64,000 nt of DNA from Acidobacteriaceae bacterium (lineage in GTDB: Bacteria; Acidobacteriota; Terriglobia; Terriglobales; Acidobacteriaceae), in assembly GCA_903970395.1 (NCBI GenBank), contig CAJCIM010000009.1, positions 1 to 64,000 on the forward strand, in the 5' to 3' direction. The notes beneath the pieces are model-generated. The model ran no database searches and was not told the origin of the DNA. It saw only the letters and a list, made by a program, of their open reading frames with translations. Position numbers and translations under genes: made by a program. Below are positions 8,238-16,690 of the stretch, piece after piece. Position 1 is the first letter of the stretch; every line of letters starts with the position of its first letter.

Positions 8238-9065
8238 TTGAAGGCTGGGATCTGGACGACGAAGGTAGCCTTCATCTTGACGGCGCTGGGGTGGGCGGGC
8301 TGCGTGCACGCGCAGTTCCTGACCAGACCGCTGGTATCCAAGCCGGCGGGACCGCCCCGGCCGATTCCCGTGCTTCAGGCTCCAGTTGCAGGGTTTGATT
8401 ATCCGCAGCACGAGACGCTGACCTACGCTGTGGACTGGCGCGTGTTTCAGGGCGGAGTGGCGGTGTTTCATCTGGACCAGACGACGCCGGGCGTGCTGAA
8501 GATCGCGGCGACAGCGGACACGATTGGCGCGGTGAATATGCTGTTTCCGGTGGTGGACCGGTTTCAGTCGGGCATGGATGTGAAGACTGGCTGCTCGACC
8601 GGGTTCAATAAGCAGATCCAGGAGGGGCGGAGGAAGATCGCGACCGACCTGGTATTTGATTACGAGCACGGCAAGCAGACGCAGAATGAACGCAACCTTG
8701 TGAAGGGCACGGCGACACACAAGGAGGCGAACATACCGGCGTGCGTGACGGATTCGCTGGCAGCGATCTTTTACACGCAGTCACAGCCGATGACGGTGGG
8801 CCAGACGATGTACTTTCCGCTGGCGGATTCGATGCGGACCGTCACGGTGGGCATGAAGGCCGAAGATCATCAAGAGATCAAGACACCCGCAGGGACGTTT
8901 CAGACCATCAAAGTACAAGCGACTGCCGATGAGGGCATCGTAAAGAACCGCGGCGCGATCTGGGTGTGGTACACAGACGACGCGCGACGTCTGCCCGTGC
9001 AGATACAGGCCAAGCTGTTCTGGGGCACGATCACCTTCCACCTGCAGTCGGTGGAGATTAAATAG
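8238..9065 (+). CDS. exported DUF3108 domain protein
   Basis: Best start is TTG 8238, seven bases after a strong AAGGAGA box (8224-8230). It opens a signal peptide (WTTKVAFILTALGWAGCVHA-Q). An in-frame TTG at 8163 has no such box and would bury the signal sequence. The mature protein begins with a proline-rich stretch and then LTYAVDWRVFQGGVAVFHLD, the beta-barrel-like start of DUF3108. The family is periplasmic and of unknown function, thought to adopt a lipocalin-like barrel. Confidence 0.83.
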   Translation: MKAGIWTTKVAFILTALGWAGCVHAQFLTRPLVSKPAGPPRPIPVLQAPVAGFDYPQHETLTYAVDWRVFQGGVAVFHLDQTTPGVLKIAATADTIGAVNMLFPVVDRFQSGMDVKTGCSTGFNKQIQEGRRKIATDLVFDYEHGKQTQNERNLVKGTATHKEANIPACVTDSLAAIFYTQSQPMTVGQTMYFPLADSMRTVTVGMKAEDHQEIKTPAGTFQTIKVQATADEGIVKNRGAIWVWYTDDARRLPVQIQAKLFWGTITFHLQSVEIK

Positions 9066-9103
9066 CGCACAACCAACCGATGGATGAACGCAGCCGAGGC
9101 ACC

Positions 9104-9388
9104 ATGAGCAATGCAACGAAGCATGACGAACTGGTGACGGTGGCAACATTTCCTGAGCCGATTGAGGCAGCGGTAGCACGCAGCGCCCTGGAAGCAGCCG
9201 GGATTGAGGTCTATCTGCGGGGCGAGACTGCCAACAGCATGGTTCCGGTGGCGTTTACCGCACAGCTGCAGGTGCGGACCGAGGATGAGCAGGCTGCGCG
9301 CCAACTGCTGGACGCGGCGGACGATTTTCAGAGTTCTGCCGAGGATCTGAGCGAGGCCGAGAGCGGCGACGCGAGTAAAGATTCATAG
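9104..9388 (+). CDS. DUF2007 putative signal-transducing protein
   Basis: A 94-residue cytosolic protein. ELVTVATFPEPIEAAVARSA, then LEAAGIEVYLRGE and LQVRTEDEQAARQLL make the ferredoxin-like DUF2007 fold. The acidic C-terminal tail (EDLSEAESGDASKD) lies outside the domain. ATG 9104 has a GAGG box at short spacing; ATG 9080 is an alternative. No enzymatic function is known for the family. Confidence 0.82.
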   Translation: MSNATKHDELVTVATFPEPIEAAVARSALEAAGIEVYLRGETANSMVPVAFTAQLQVRTEDEQAARQLLDAADDFQSSAEDLSEAESGDASKDS

Positions 9389-9509
9389 AAAATCGGCAGG
9401 TTGTAAGGATTGCAGGCCGTGCAGCGCAGGTAGCAGGTTGAAACAGGCGGTGCAATCCATGTAAGTTTGACGTTGCTGACGCGAGGAACCTCGAAAGGAA
9501 TCAAAGACG

Positions 9510-10691
9510 ATGTTGAAGCGCACACTCATTGCCGCAGTCGCTATGTTTGCGACCGTATTTGCCGCACCAGTCCTGGCCCAGGGCCCCGCACCGGCCAGCG
9601 TTCATGGCCATGTGAACGATCCGACGGGAGCTCCGATGGTAGGCGCCCAGGTGAAGTTCACCACTGACAAGACCTCGGAAGCGAAGGACCGGAAGTACCC
9701 ATACTCATTCGACACGGATGCCAACGGCAACTACAAGGGCACCGGGATCGCACCTGGCGACTACCTGATCCAGGTGTTCAAGGGCGCGGTCGCGGCCGAT
9801 TACCAGACGGTCACGATCAAAGCCGGCGACGATAAGACAGTGGACTTCGACATGACTCGCGAAGAGTACATGAAGACGCTGACGCCGGAGCAGCGCCAGC
9901 AGATTGAAGAGTTCAAGAAGAAGAACGCTGCGACGGTCGACGCCAACAAGGTGATTGCGCAGTTGAATGCGACGCTGAAGCAGACGCGCGCCGACCTGGC
10001 AGCCGCAGCGCCGACCAAGGGCGACGTGACCACCGACGTGACCAACATGAAGCAGGCCACGGACGCGAAGCCTGACCAGAGCATCCTGTGGGTGACCTAT
10101 GGCGATACGCTGCTGGCGCAGGGCGACCACCTTGCAGCAGCGGACAAGGCTGCCGGCAAGCCTGCGATGTCCGATGACGACGTGCTGAAGCAGTACGGCG
10201 ACGCGGTGAATGCGTACCAGAAGGCGATCGACATCGACACCAAGAGCGCGAAGCCGAACCCGGAGCAGATTGCCGCAGCCTATAACCAGATGGGCACGGC
10301 GCTTTCACGCTCCGGCAAGACGGCCGATGCGGCCACGGCGTTTGAGAGTGCCGTGAAGGCTCAGCCCACGAAGGCGGCGATGTATTACAAGAACGAGGCC
10401 GTGGTCCTGTTCAACAGCAACCAGAGCGATGGGGCCCTGACCGCCGCGGACAAGGCGATCGCAGCCGATCCGAACAGCCCTGACCCGTACTGGATCAAAG
10501 GCCAGGTGCTGATCGCGAAGTCAACGTTCGACCAGAAGACACAGAAGCTGAGCGCGCCTCCGGGATGCGTGGATGCGTACAACAAGTTCCTACAGCTGGC
10601 TCCGGATGATCCGAAGGCACAGGGCGTGCGCGAGGTGCTGGCGAGCCTGGGCGAGAAGATCGACCTGAACTACAAGAAGGGCAAGAAGTAG
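9510..10691 (+). CDS. exported carboxypeptidase-regulatory-like and TPR protein
   Basis: A 393-residue protein preceded by AAAGGA. Residues 1-23 are a signal peptide (LAQ cut). Residues about 30-110 form a carboxypeptidase-regulatory-like (transthyretin-type) beta sandwich: VHGHVNDPTGAPMVGAQVKF ... GNYKGTGIAPGDYLIQV. The rest is helical with TPR-like units (AAAYNQMGTALSRSGKTADA and AALTADKAIAADPNSPDPYW-type pairs), separated by a charged coiled segment near 125-165. The combination suggests a periplasmic scaffold. A rho-independent terminator follows. Confidence 0.85.
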   Translation: MLKRTLIAAVAMFATVFAAPVLAQGPAPASVHGHVNDPTGAPMVGAQVKFTTDKTSEAKDRKYPYSFDTDANGNYKGTGIAPGDYLIQVFKGAVAADYQTVTIKAGDDKTVDFDMTREEYMKTLTPEQRQQIEEFKKKNAATVDANKVIAQLNATLKQTRADLAAAAPTKGDVTTDVTNMKQATDAKPDQSILWVTYGDTLLAQGDHLAAADKAAGKPAMSDDDVLKQYGDAVNAYQKAIDIDTKSAKPNPEQIAAAYNQMGTALSRSGKTADAATAFESAVKAQPTKAAMYYKNEAVVLFNSNQSDGALTAADKAIAADPNSPDPYWIKGQVLIAKSTFDQKTQKLSAPPGCVDAYNKFLQLAPDDPKAQGVREVLASLGEKIDLNYKKGKK

Positions 10692-10714
10692 CTCTTCGCT
10701 ACCAAAGACAGAGG

Positions 10715-10745
10715 GTCCCGGTTCAGATGAGCCGGGACTTTTTTC
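10715..10745 (+). terminator. rho-independent terminator
   Basis: A perfect 7-bp stem GTCCCGG/CCGGGAC with a 10-base loop is followed directly by a run of T (tttttt). It lies 24 bases after the TPR protein stop and closes the envelope cluster. Confidence 0.92.
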
Positions 10746-10760
10746 TTTTGCGCGGGGGAC

Positions 10761-10819
10761 CCCTCCACCGCCTTGGGGCTAAGATCCGCAGCAGATTGGA
10801 GTTAGGAGTGGATCCCCCA
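10761..10819. repeat. dispersed repeat, 'taagatccg' family, copy 1
   Basis: An intergenic segment sharing about three quarters of its bases with 55590-55648. Shared blocks are CTAAGATCCG versus GTAAGATCCG, GATTGGAGTTAGG versus AATTGAGGTTAGG, and GTGGA. It lies between the terminator and moeA. The rest of the 10692-10952 gap shows no gene. Confidence 0.55.
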
Positions 10820-10952
10820 ACTGCGCGAACCAGGCCCTGATGCTTTCCTGCTTACTTTTAGTCTCGCAAGTTGAGTGGGGTAATTCGTTGCGGGTTATCT
10901 TGCTTGCATTGTTAGACTTGAAGCGAATCGTGGCTTGACAGGAGTTTGTGCG

Positions 10953-12332
10953 ATGGCGGATCAGGTGCTGGAATTTGCGGAGGCGCTGGCGGTGGTGCTG
11001 CGCGAGGCGGCAGGGGTGGCGGCTCCGAGCAAGGTGGAGGACGTGAAGCTGCTGGATGCGACGGGGCGCGTGCTGGCGAAGGCGATTGTGGCCGACCGCG
11101 ATCAGCCTCCGTTTGACCGGTCGACCCGGGATGGGTTTGCGGTGCGAGCAACAGATGTTGGTGAGTCGTTAAAAGTGGTAGGCCAAGTTCGCGCGGGTGA
11201 ACGATGGACGGGAGCTGCGGTGGGAGCGGGTGAGGCGGTGGAGATTATGACCGGGGCTCCGATGCCGAAGGGCGCGGATGCGGTGGTGATGGTGGAGCAT
11301 ACGTCGCTGACGGATGGGATGTTGCGGGTTGAAGCTGGGCGGGTGCTGAAGGCTGGGGAGAATGTAGTGCCGCGTGGAGCGGAGGCTCGGATGGGCGCTT
11401 CCCTTTTGCCGGTGGGGCGTGTGATGGGGCCGGCGGAGATTGCGGTGGCGGCCAGTTGTGGGGCGGCGACGGTGAGCGTGTTTGCGCGACCGATGGTCGG
11501 GATTGTAGCGACGGGGGATGAGCTGGTGGAGGTTGGAGGAGAGCATACCCCAAGAGCCCCTTCCGCCGGCGACGCTAGGTACCCCGACCCTGAAGGACCG
11601 GGGTACCTAGAAGCAGAGGCACGGGAGCGTACATCCCACCTTAGCTCGACGATGAAGCCGTCGAGCGAAGATGGGGCGCCCAGTGGTTTGCGCGAGTTTG
11701 AGATTTATAACTCCAACAGCTATGCGATCTCGGCGCTGGTGAAGGCTGAGGGCGGTGCAGCGGCGCGGCTGGCGATTGCGCGGGACTCGTTTGCCGAGCT
11801 GAAGGAGCGCGTGGAGCGCGGGATGGCCGCCGACCTGCTGGTGCTATCGGGTGGCGTTTCGATGGGCAAGTATGACCTGGTGGAGCATGTGCTGGCGGAG
11901 CTGGGCGCGGAGTTTCTATTTACCGGGGCGAAGATTCAGCCGGGTAAGCCTGTGGTGTTTGGACGGCTGCCAACGTTCGATGCGCAGCGCCCTTGGGTGT
12001 ATTTTTTTGGGCTGCCGGGGAATCCTGTGTCGACGCAGGTTTGCTTTGCGCTGTTTGTGGGGCCGATGCTACGGGCGCTGGCAGGGCGGCGGGAGGTTGC
12101 GCCGGTGTTTGTGGAGGCTAAGCTTGCGGAGGATGTTCGCGGGGGTGCGAAGGTGATGAGGTTTTTGCCGGCGGAGTTGAGTGGAGGCTGGGATGGAGTG
12201 ACCGTGCGGCTGGTGGGGTGGCAAGGGTCGGGCGATGTGGCGGCGAATGCGAGGGGGAATTGTTATTGTGTGTTGCCGTTGGGGGTGGATGCGTTTGCGA
12301 AGGGGGATGTGGTGCGGGTGTTGCTGCGGTAG
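10953..12332 (+). CDS. moeA: molybdopterin molybdenumtransferase MoeA
   Basis: Inserts molybdate into adenylylated molybdopterin, the last step of molybdenum-cofactor synthesis. ATG 10953 lies eight bases after AGGAG. PPFDRSTRDGFAVR (53-66) and IMTGAPMPKGADAVVMVE (98-115) are MoeA blocks; LVLSGGVSMGKYD and FFGLPGNPVST lie in the MoCF domain. Between GDELVEVG and IYNSNSYA the protein has about 50 extra residues (197-248). They are encoded by two different palindromic repeats (11575-11610 and 11635-11680), so the gene has absorbed them in frame. No moaA or moeB is in the window. Confidence 0.93.
   Translation: MADQVLEFAEALAVVLREAAGVAAPSKVEDVKLLDATGRVLAKAIVADRDQPPFDRSTRDGFAVRATDVGESLKVVGQVRAGERWTGAAVGAGEAVEIMTGAPMPKGADAVVMVEHTSLTDGMLRVEAGRVLKAGENVVPRGAEARMGASLLPVGRVMGPAEIAVAASCGAATVSVFARPMVGIVATGDELVEVGGEHTPRAPSAGDARYPDPEGPGYLEAEARERTSHLSSTMKPSSEDGAPSGLREFEIYNSNSYAISALVKAEGGAAARLAIARDSFAELKERVERGMAADLLVLSGGVSMGKYDLVEHVLAELGAEFLFTGAKIQPGKPVVFGRLPTFDAQRPWVYFFGLPGNPVSTQVCFALFVGPMLRALAGRREVAPVFVEAKLAEDVRGGAKVMRFLPAELSGGWDGVTVRLVGWQGSGDVAANARGNCYCVLPLGVDAFAKGDVVRVLLR
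11575..11610. repeat. palindrome CTAGGTACCCCG/CGGGGTACCTAG inside moeA
   Basis: A perfect 12-bp inverted repeat with a 12-base loop (containing CTGAAGG) inside the moeA coding sequence. A shorter relative, CCCGAGCC-TGAA-GGCTCGGG followed by GTACC, occurs in the lhr gene at 27026-27050. It encodes part of the extra residues of this MoeA. Confidence 0.8.
11635..11680. repeat. in-frame hairpin repeat (GATGAAGCC-loop family), moeA copy
   Basis: A hairpin with outer arms CCCACCTT/AAGATGGG, a 7-bp inner stem GCTCGAC/GTCGAGC and the loop GATGAAGCC. Relative to the copies in trmFO and lhr, this stem is one pair longer and its bases are changed on both sides. It is read in frame as SHLSSTMKPSSEDGAP, on the opposite strand sense to the other genic copies. 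Confidence 0.85.
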
Positions 12333-12342
12333 GATCGAATTC

Positions 12343-12582
12343 GTGAACACACGCCGGGACAGTCTTTTTCTTCGCAGCGGTCTTATGATCGGCTTTGGAG
12401 CCGGTCTATGCGTAGGTCTGCTTTTCGTGATCTTCTCGCTCAGCATACTGCTTCACCATATGTTCATCATTGGCGTTCAATGGACAGCTCCCGGACTACT
12501 CATCCTGCTGATCCTTCTTCCAGTGCTCTTCATCATGACTGGCGTTGTTCTTCATAAACGAGCTCGCGGGGTAGAGGCATGA
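12343..12582 (+). CDS. small two-helix membrane protein coupled to moaC
   Basis: A 79-residue protein starting at GTG 12343, ten bases after the moeA stop and following a TAGGA box. It has two long hydrophobic helices (GLMIGFGAGLCVGLLFVIFS and APGLLILLILLPVLFIMTGV) and a basic tail. Its TGA overlaps the moaC ATG (ATGA), so translation is probably coupled. A longer reading in the same frame from 12235 only overlaps moeA. No family is recognised. Its place between two molybdenum-cofactor genes suggests, but does not prove, a related role. Confidence 0.68.
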   Translation: MNTRRDSLFLRSGLMIGFGAGLCVGLLFVIFSLSILLHHMFIIGVQWTAPGLLILLILLPVLFIMTGVVLHKRARGVEA

Positions 12583-13046
12583 GTGAGAAGCTGTCGCACT
12601 TTGACGAAGGCGGGCAGGCGCACATGGTGGATGTGGGCGCGAAGGCGGCTACTCGGCGGGAGGCTGTGGCTGGAGCGTTTGTGGAGTTGAATGACGCTGT
12701 TCTGGCCGCGTTGCCGCAGAACCCTAAGGGAAATCCGCTGGAGGTAGCGCGGTTTGCGGGGATCCAGGCGGCGAAGCGGACCAGTGAGTTGGTTCCGATG
12801 TGTCATCCGCTGGCGCTGAGCTTTGTGGATGTGCAGGCGGAGGTGGTGGCGGGTGGGGTTGAGATTCGCGCAACGGCTGCGACTGTAGCCGGAACCGGGG
12901 TAGAGATGGAGGCAATGACGGCGGCGGCTGTCGCGGCGCTGACGGTGTATGACATGACCAAGGCGCTGGATAAGGGGATACGGATTCGCGAGGTCGTGCT
13001 GTTGTCGAAGACGGGTGGGAAGAGTGGGGAGTATAGAAGAGGTTAG
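12579..13046 (+). CDS. moaC: cyclic pyranopterin monophosphate synthase MoaC
   Basis: Converts the 3',8-cyclo-GTP made by MoaA into cyclic pyranopterin monophosphate. Length (155) is typical. Conserved residues include MVDVGAK (16-22), MCHPLALSFVD (74-84), GTGVEMEAMTA (106-115) and YDMTKALDK (124-132); Asp125 and Lys128 match the E. coli active-site pair Asp128/Lys131. It overlaps the small membrane protein by four bases and shares the operon with moeA. Confidence 0.95.
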   Translation: MSEKLSHFDEGGQAHMVDVGAKAATRREAVAGAFVELNDAVLAALPQNPKGNPLEVARFAGIQAAKRTSELVPMCHPLALSFVDVQAEVVAGGVEIRATAATVAGTGVEMEAMTAAAVAALTVYDMTKALDKGIRIREVVLLSKTGGKSGEYRRG

Positions 13047-13197
13047 AGGGTAAGAACAAACAACGGCAAAGAAGGAATCAGAAAGGCAACGGTGGGACTG
13101 CCGATGCATGGGTTGGTGCTGCGAGTGCAGCCGTAAAGCCAAGGCGTTTCCCGCAAAGTTCGCCAGGTGAGCCAAGTTTCGCCACGGCGGTTGTGGT

Positions 13198-14172
13198 CTA
13201 CGTTGCGGTGGCGAGGGTGACGGCGAAGGTGTGGTTGGCGTCGGTGAAGGTGCGGGTGGGGGTGAAGCGGGCGTTGGTGAGCAGCGTCTTGAGTGCGCGG
13301 GTGGTGAACTTGTGGCTGTTTTCGGTGTGGATGGTCTCGCCTGGGGTGAAGGCGATGCGCTTGCCAGCGATATGGACGGTCTGGTCGGCGAGGCTTTCGA
13401 GGTGCATCTCGATGCGGCTGTCGCGTGCGTTCCAGCGGGCGCGGTGGGCGAAGCGTGAAAGGTCGAAGTCCGCGGCGAGCTCGCGGTTGAGGCGGGTGAG
13501 GATGTTCTGGTTGAAGGCGGCGGTGGTGCCGGCAGCGTCGTCGTAGGCGGCGAGCAGGGTGTCGACGGATTTATGCCGGCCGGGTGCTAGATCGACGCCG
13601 AGGAGGAGAGCGTCGCCGGGGGCGAGGTGGTGGCGCAGGTTGCAGAGGATGGAGATGGCCTCGGTCGGCGAGAAGTTGCCGATGCTGGAGCCGATGTAGA
13701 GGGCCATTACTTTGTAGTGGGCAGGGCGGGTGATGGTGTAGCGCTCGGTGATGTAGTTGGCAACCTGCGGGATGATGGCGACGCCGGGGATGTGTTCGGC
13801 GATGGAGGCCGCCGCTTCGTCGAGCGCGGAGGCGCTGATGTCGATAGGTTGATAGAGCACGTTGGGCTGCGCGGCGGAAGCGGCGCGGAGGAGGATGCCG
13901 GTCTTGGCGGCAGAGCCTGCGCCGAGCTCGGCGAGGGTGATGTCGGAGCCGAGGGCAGAGACGATCTCGTGGGCGTGCTCGGCGAAGATGGCGCGCTCGG
14001 TACGGGTGAGGTAGTACTCCGGCAGCGCGGTGATCTGCTCGAAGAGCGCGGAGCCGAGGTCGTCGTAGAAGAGCCAGGGCGGGAGCGACTTCTGACCTTT
14101 GACGTTGAGGCCGGTGAGCGCGGCGGAGAGGACGGCGTCGTTCAGCGTTGAGACGGTTGCGGCAGCGGTCAC
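13198..14172 (-). CDS. egtD: L-histidine N-alpha-methyltransferase EgtD
   Basis: Trimethylates histidine to hercynine, the first step of ergothioneine synthesis. GTG 14172, preceded by a GAGG box, gives 324 residues, the usual EgtD size. The open frame continues to 14241 only because it reads through a repeat. PWLFYDDLGSALFEQITALP and ELGAGSAAKT (SAM-binding loop) are diagnostic, as is the late GETIHTENSHKFT block. egtB lies 87 bases upstream on the same strand. Confidence 0.93.
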   Translation of the reverse strand: MTAAATVSTLNDAVLSAALTGLNVKGQKSLPPWLFYDDLGSALFEQITALPEYYLTRTERAIFAEHAHEIVSALGSDITLAELGAGSAAKTGILLRAASAAQPNVLYQPIDISASALDEAAASIAEHIPGVAIIPQVANYITERYTITRPAHYKVMALYIGSSIGNFSPTEAISILCNLRHHLAPGDALLLGVDLAPGRHKSVDTLLAAYDDAAGTTAAFNQNILTRLNRELAADFDLSRFAHRARWNARDSRIEMHLESLADQTVHIAGKRIAFTPGETIHTENSHKFTTRALKTLLTNARFTPTRTFTDANHTFAVTLATAT

Positions 14173-14210
14173 GAAGAGGCCTCGGGGAAGATTTATGGCG
14201 GGGTAAAGAC

Positions 14211-14243
14211 AAAAGAAGATTCCCTGCGGGAATGACAACAAAG
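14211..14243. repeat. dispersed gggaatgacaa repeat between egtB and egtD
   Basis: The copy reads agattccctgcgggaatgacaa with the palindrome ATTCCCTGCGGGAAT. It occupies much of the 87-base egtB-egtD spacer. Related to copies at 3317-3355 and 40061-40115. Confidence 0.6.
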
Positions 14244-14259
14244 GGCGAATGAGTCGGGG

Positions 14260-15576
14260 TTAGCTGGCGGCGTCACGAGCGAGGCGGAGGCCGGAGAACT
14301 GCCAGCGCGTGGCCGGGTGGAAGAAGTTGCGATAGGTGGCGCGGATGTGCGTGGCCGGAGTGACGCAGGAGCCGCCGCGGAGGACCATCTGCGAGGACAT
14401 GAACTTGCCGTTGTACTCGCCGAGTGCGCCGGGGAGCGGTTTGTAGCCGGGATAGCCGGTGTAGGGGGATTGCGTCCACTCCCACACGTCGCCGTAGAGC
14501 TGATGGATGCCGTTGCGCGAACCTGCGGGACGCGGGTGGAGAGCGTCGGATTCGAGGAGATTGCCGTGAACGGCGGTTTGGGCGGCGACGAATTCCCACT
14601 CGAACTCGGTGGGGAGACGGTGGCCTGACCAGCGGGCGAAGGCATCGGCTTCGAAGTAGCTGAGGTGGCAGACGGGGGTCTCAGAGAGCTCGCCGAGCGT
14701 GCGCCAGCCGTGCAAGGTGAAGATGGACCAGCCGGATGGGTTGGAGGTGTCGCGCCGCCAGTAGAGCGGAGCCTGCCAGCCTTCGCGCTCGACGGTGTCC
14801 CAGCCTTCGGAGAGCCAGAACTCGGGATGAGCATAGCCGCCTTCGTCGATGAAGGTGAGGTACTCCGCGCAGGTGACGGCGCGGGAGGCGAGGCGGAACG
14901 GCGCAACGTAGACAGAGTGGCGCGGGGTCTCGTTGTCGAAGGCGAAGCCGTTAACCGAATGTGGGTCGGGGGTGACGCCGATCTCGATGACGCCGGGGCG
15001 TACGGGATAGCCAGGCGAGAAGGGGAGCCACTCCATCGGCGGCGCGATGGCGTGGCCTACACTGTGGCCGGGAGCCAGCGGCAGATATGAGGGCTGCAGC
15101 GGGTTGGTGTAGAAGGCGTGTTTGATGTCGGTGGCGGCGAGCTCGAGGTGCTGCTGCTCGTGCTCCAGGCCGAGGGAGACGCGGCGGAGGATCTCATCCT
15201 CGGGAGTGTGCTGCAGCAAACGCTCGATGGCGGCTTCGACGTGAGTGCGATAGGCGAGGATGCGATCGAGCGGAGGGCGGGAGAAGCTGGCGCGGAGCTT
15301 CTTTTCCGGCATCTCGCCGAGCGCCTTGTAGTAGCTGTTGAAGAGCCAGCGGAAGTCGGGATCGAAGGCCTGATAGCCGGCGACGAACTCGGTGAGGATG
15401 AAGGTTTCGAAGAACCAAGTGGTGTGTGCGAGGTGCCACTTGACAGGCGAGGCTTCGGCGCAGGACTGCACCATCATGTCCTCTGGCGACAGCGGGCCAC
15501 AGAAGTGCAGGGTAGCCGCGCGGACGGAGCGAAACCTGTGTAGCAAAGCGGCGGCGGTGGACTGCTGGGTCAGCAT
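14260..15576 (-). CDS. egtB: hercynine oxygenase EgtB (ergothioneine sulfoxide synthase)
   Basis: Non-heme iron enzyme that joins hercynine to a thiol with O2. Residues 48-51 (HLAH) and 139-145 (HEQQHLE) supply the three iron-binding histidines in a DinB-like helical domain. The C-terminal half is a formylglycine-generating-enzyme-like lectin fold (HRLPTEFEWEFVAAQ, GDVWEWTQSPYTGYPGY, MVLRGGSCVTP). Length (438) is right. No egtA, egtC or egtE is nearby. Whether it uses cysteine or gamma-glutamylcysteine cannot be read directly from the sequence. Confidence 0.93.
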   Translation of the reverse strand: MLTQQSTAAALLHRFRSVRAATLHFCGPLSPEDMMVQSCAEASPVKWHLAHTTWFFETFILTEFVAGYQAFDPDFRWLFNSYYKALGEMPEKKLRASFSRPPLDRILAYRTHVEAAIERLLQHTPEDEILRRVSLGLEHEQQHLELAATDIKHAFYTNPLQPSYLPLAPGHSVGHAIAPPMEWLPFSPGYPVRPGVIEIGVTPDPHSVNGFAFDNETPRHSVYVAPFRLASRAVTCAEYLTFIDEGGYAHPEFWLSEGWDTVEREGWQAPLYWRRDTSNPSGWSIFTLHGWRTLGELSETPVCHLSYFEADAFARWSGHRLPTEFEWEFVAAQTAVHGNLLESDALHPRPAGSRNGIHQLYGDVWEWTQSPYTGYPGYKPLPGALGEYNGKFMSSQMVLRGGSCVTPATHIRATYRNFFHPATRWQFSGLRLARDAAS

Positions 15577-15802
15577 GGAAAGACTCCAATCCTGCGTTAG
15601 ATGCCGAAGCGCTAAGACCTTGTTGCTCTACCGAGGCGACATGCCCCTGCTACGGGGCGCAAGCGACTACGTTCAACGGCTCGGCTATTGGAGTCGAGAC
15701 GGGTGCTCAAGGTTTCAGGGGGCCGCTGTCAAAGGATGATACGCGCCGTTAGGGGGTTGGGGATTCAATTTTTTGCTGATGCCAGCGCCGATGTTTAGAA
15801 AC

Positions 15803-15822
15803 CCATACTTAGGTATGGGTGT
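15803..15822 (-). terminator. hairpin overlapping the VIT1-like gene stop
   Basis: An 8-bp inverted repeat ACCCATAC/GTATGGGT has the TAA stop of the minus-strand transporter gene in its loop, followed on that strand by TTTCTAAAC. The position fits a weak terminator. The rest of the gap to egtB (15577-15802) shows no gene. Confidence 0.5.
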
Positions 15823-16549
15823 TGAGCAGGCGGGCCAGGCCGAAGGCTGCGGCCGCCGCGATGCCGCCGATGATGACTGTCTGGAGGGCGCTTTTGAGCA
15901 CGCCTGCGCCGAGTAGCTTGCCCTTGACGGCCCCGAAGACGGCGAGTGCGATCAGTGTGACAACAATGGATACTTTGAGCGCGACGTTGATGTCGCGAAA
16001 GATGAGGTACGACGCGAGCGGAACGAAGCCGCCGACGATGTAGGAGAACGCAATGGTGGCGGCGGAGCGGAGAGCGCGGCCCGGTTCGGGTTCTTCGAGG
16101 CCTAGCTCGAAGCGCATCATGAAGTCGACGTAGGCCTTGGGGTTGGCTTGGAGTGAGCGCAGGACGGGCGTCGCGGCCTCGTGGTCGACGCCGTACTGCT
16201 CGAAGATCTCGTAGATCTCGGCGGCCTCGTCTTCGGGGCGATGGACGACCTCGTGCTCTTCGCGGCGGCGCTCAGATGCGAAGTGCTCGGTGTCTCCGCG
16301 TGAGGCGAGATAGCCGCCGAGACCCATGGCGATGGAGCCGGCAGCGATTTCGGCAAGGCCGGCGGTGACGACCAGATGGGTGGGCGAGGCGACGTTGGTG
16401 ACGGCCCCGGCGATGCCGGCGGCGAGAGCAAAGGGGACGGTGAGGCCGTCGGAGAGGCCGATGACGATGTCGCGCACAGTCTCCGAGGAGTCGAAGTGTA
16501 CCTCGTGGTGACTGTGCGGCTTCGGCGTGGACTCATTCGGGTTCGACAT
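15809..16549 (-). CDS. VIT1/CCC1 family metal transporter
   Basis: Integral membrane protein related to vacuolar iron and manganese transporters. The first helix DIVIGLSDGLTVPFALAAGIAG and the next, AGLAEIAAGSIAMGLGGYLASR, match the family signature. A cytoplasmic, charged helical segment (about residues 85-155, rich in E/R) corresponds to the metal-binding domain, and three more helices follow. ATG 16549 is used; the frame stays open to 16588. The metal moved is probably Fe(II) or Mn(II), inferred from the family. Confidence 0.88.
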   Translation of the reverse strand: MSNPNESTPKPHSHHEVHFDSSETVRDIVIGLSDGLTVPFALAAGIAGAVTNVASPTHLVVTAGLAEIAAGSIAMGLGGYLASRGDTEHFASERRREEHEVVHRPEDEAAEIYEIFEQYGVDHEAATPVLRSLQANPKAYVDFMMRFELGLEEPEPGRALRSAATIAFSYIVGGFVPLASYLIFRDINVALKVSIVVTLIALAVFGAVKGKLLGAGVLKSALQTVIIGGIAAAAAFGLARLLNTHT

Positions 16550-16690
16550 AGGTTGCAGTGTAAGTGTCTGTGCGGTGGAACAGAGCACGCTGCAAGAAAA
16601 ATTGACGGTGGATGTGCGTCTTCGCGGATTGGAACACGTCTCTCAATGCAGGTCACAACAACGCGGAGCGGAGCTGAGGTGGACTTAGCG

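Noticed and set aside
13627-14151. 174-codon open frame on the plus strand inside egtD
   Set aside because: Composition is Gly/Val/Asp-rich shadow sequence; egtD on the minus strand is certain.
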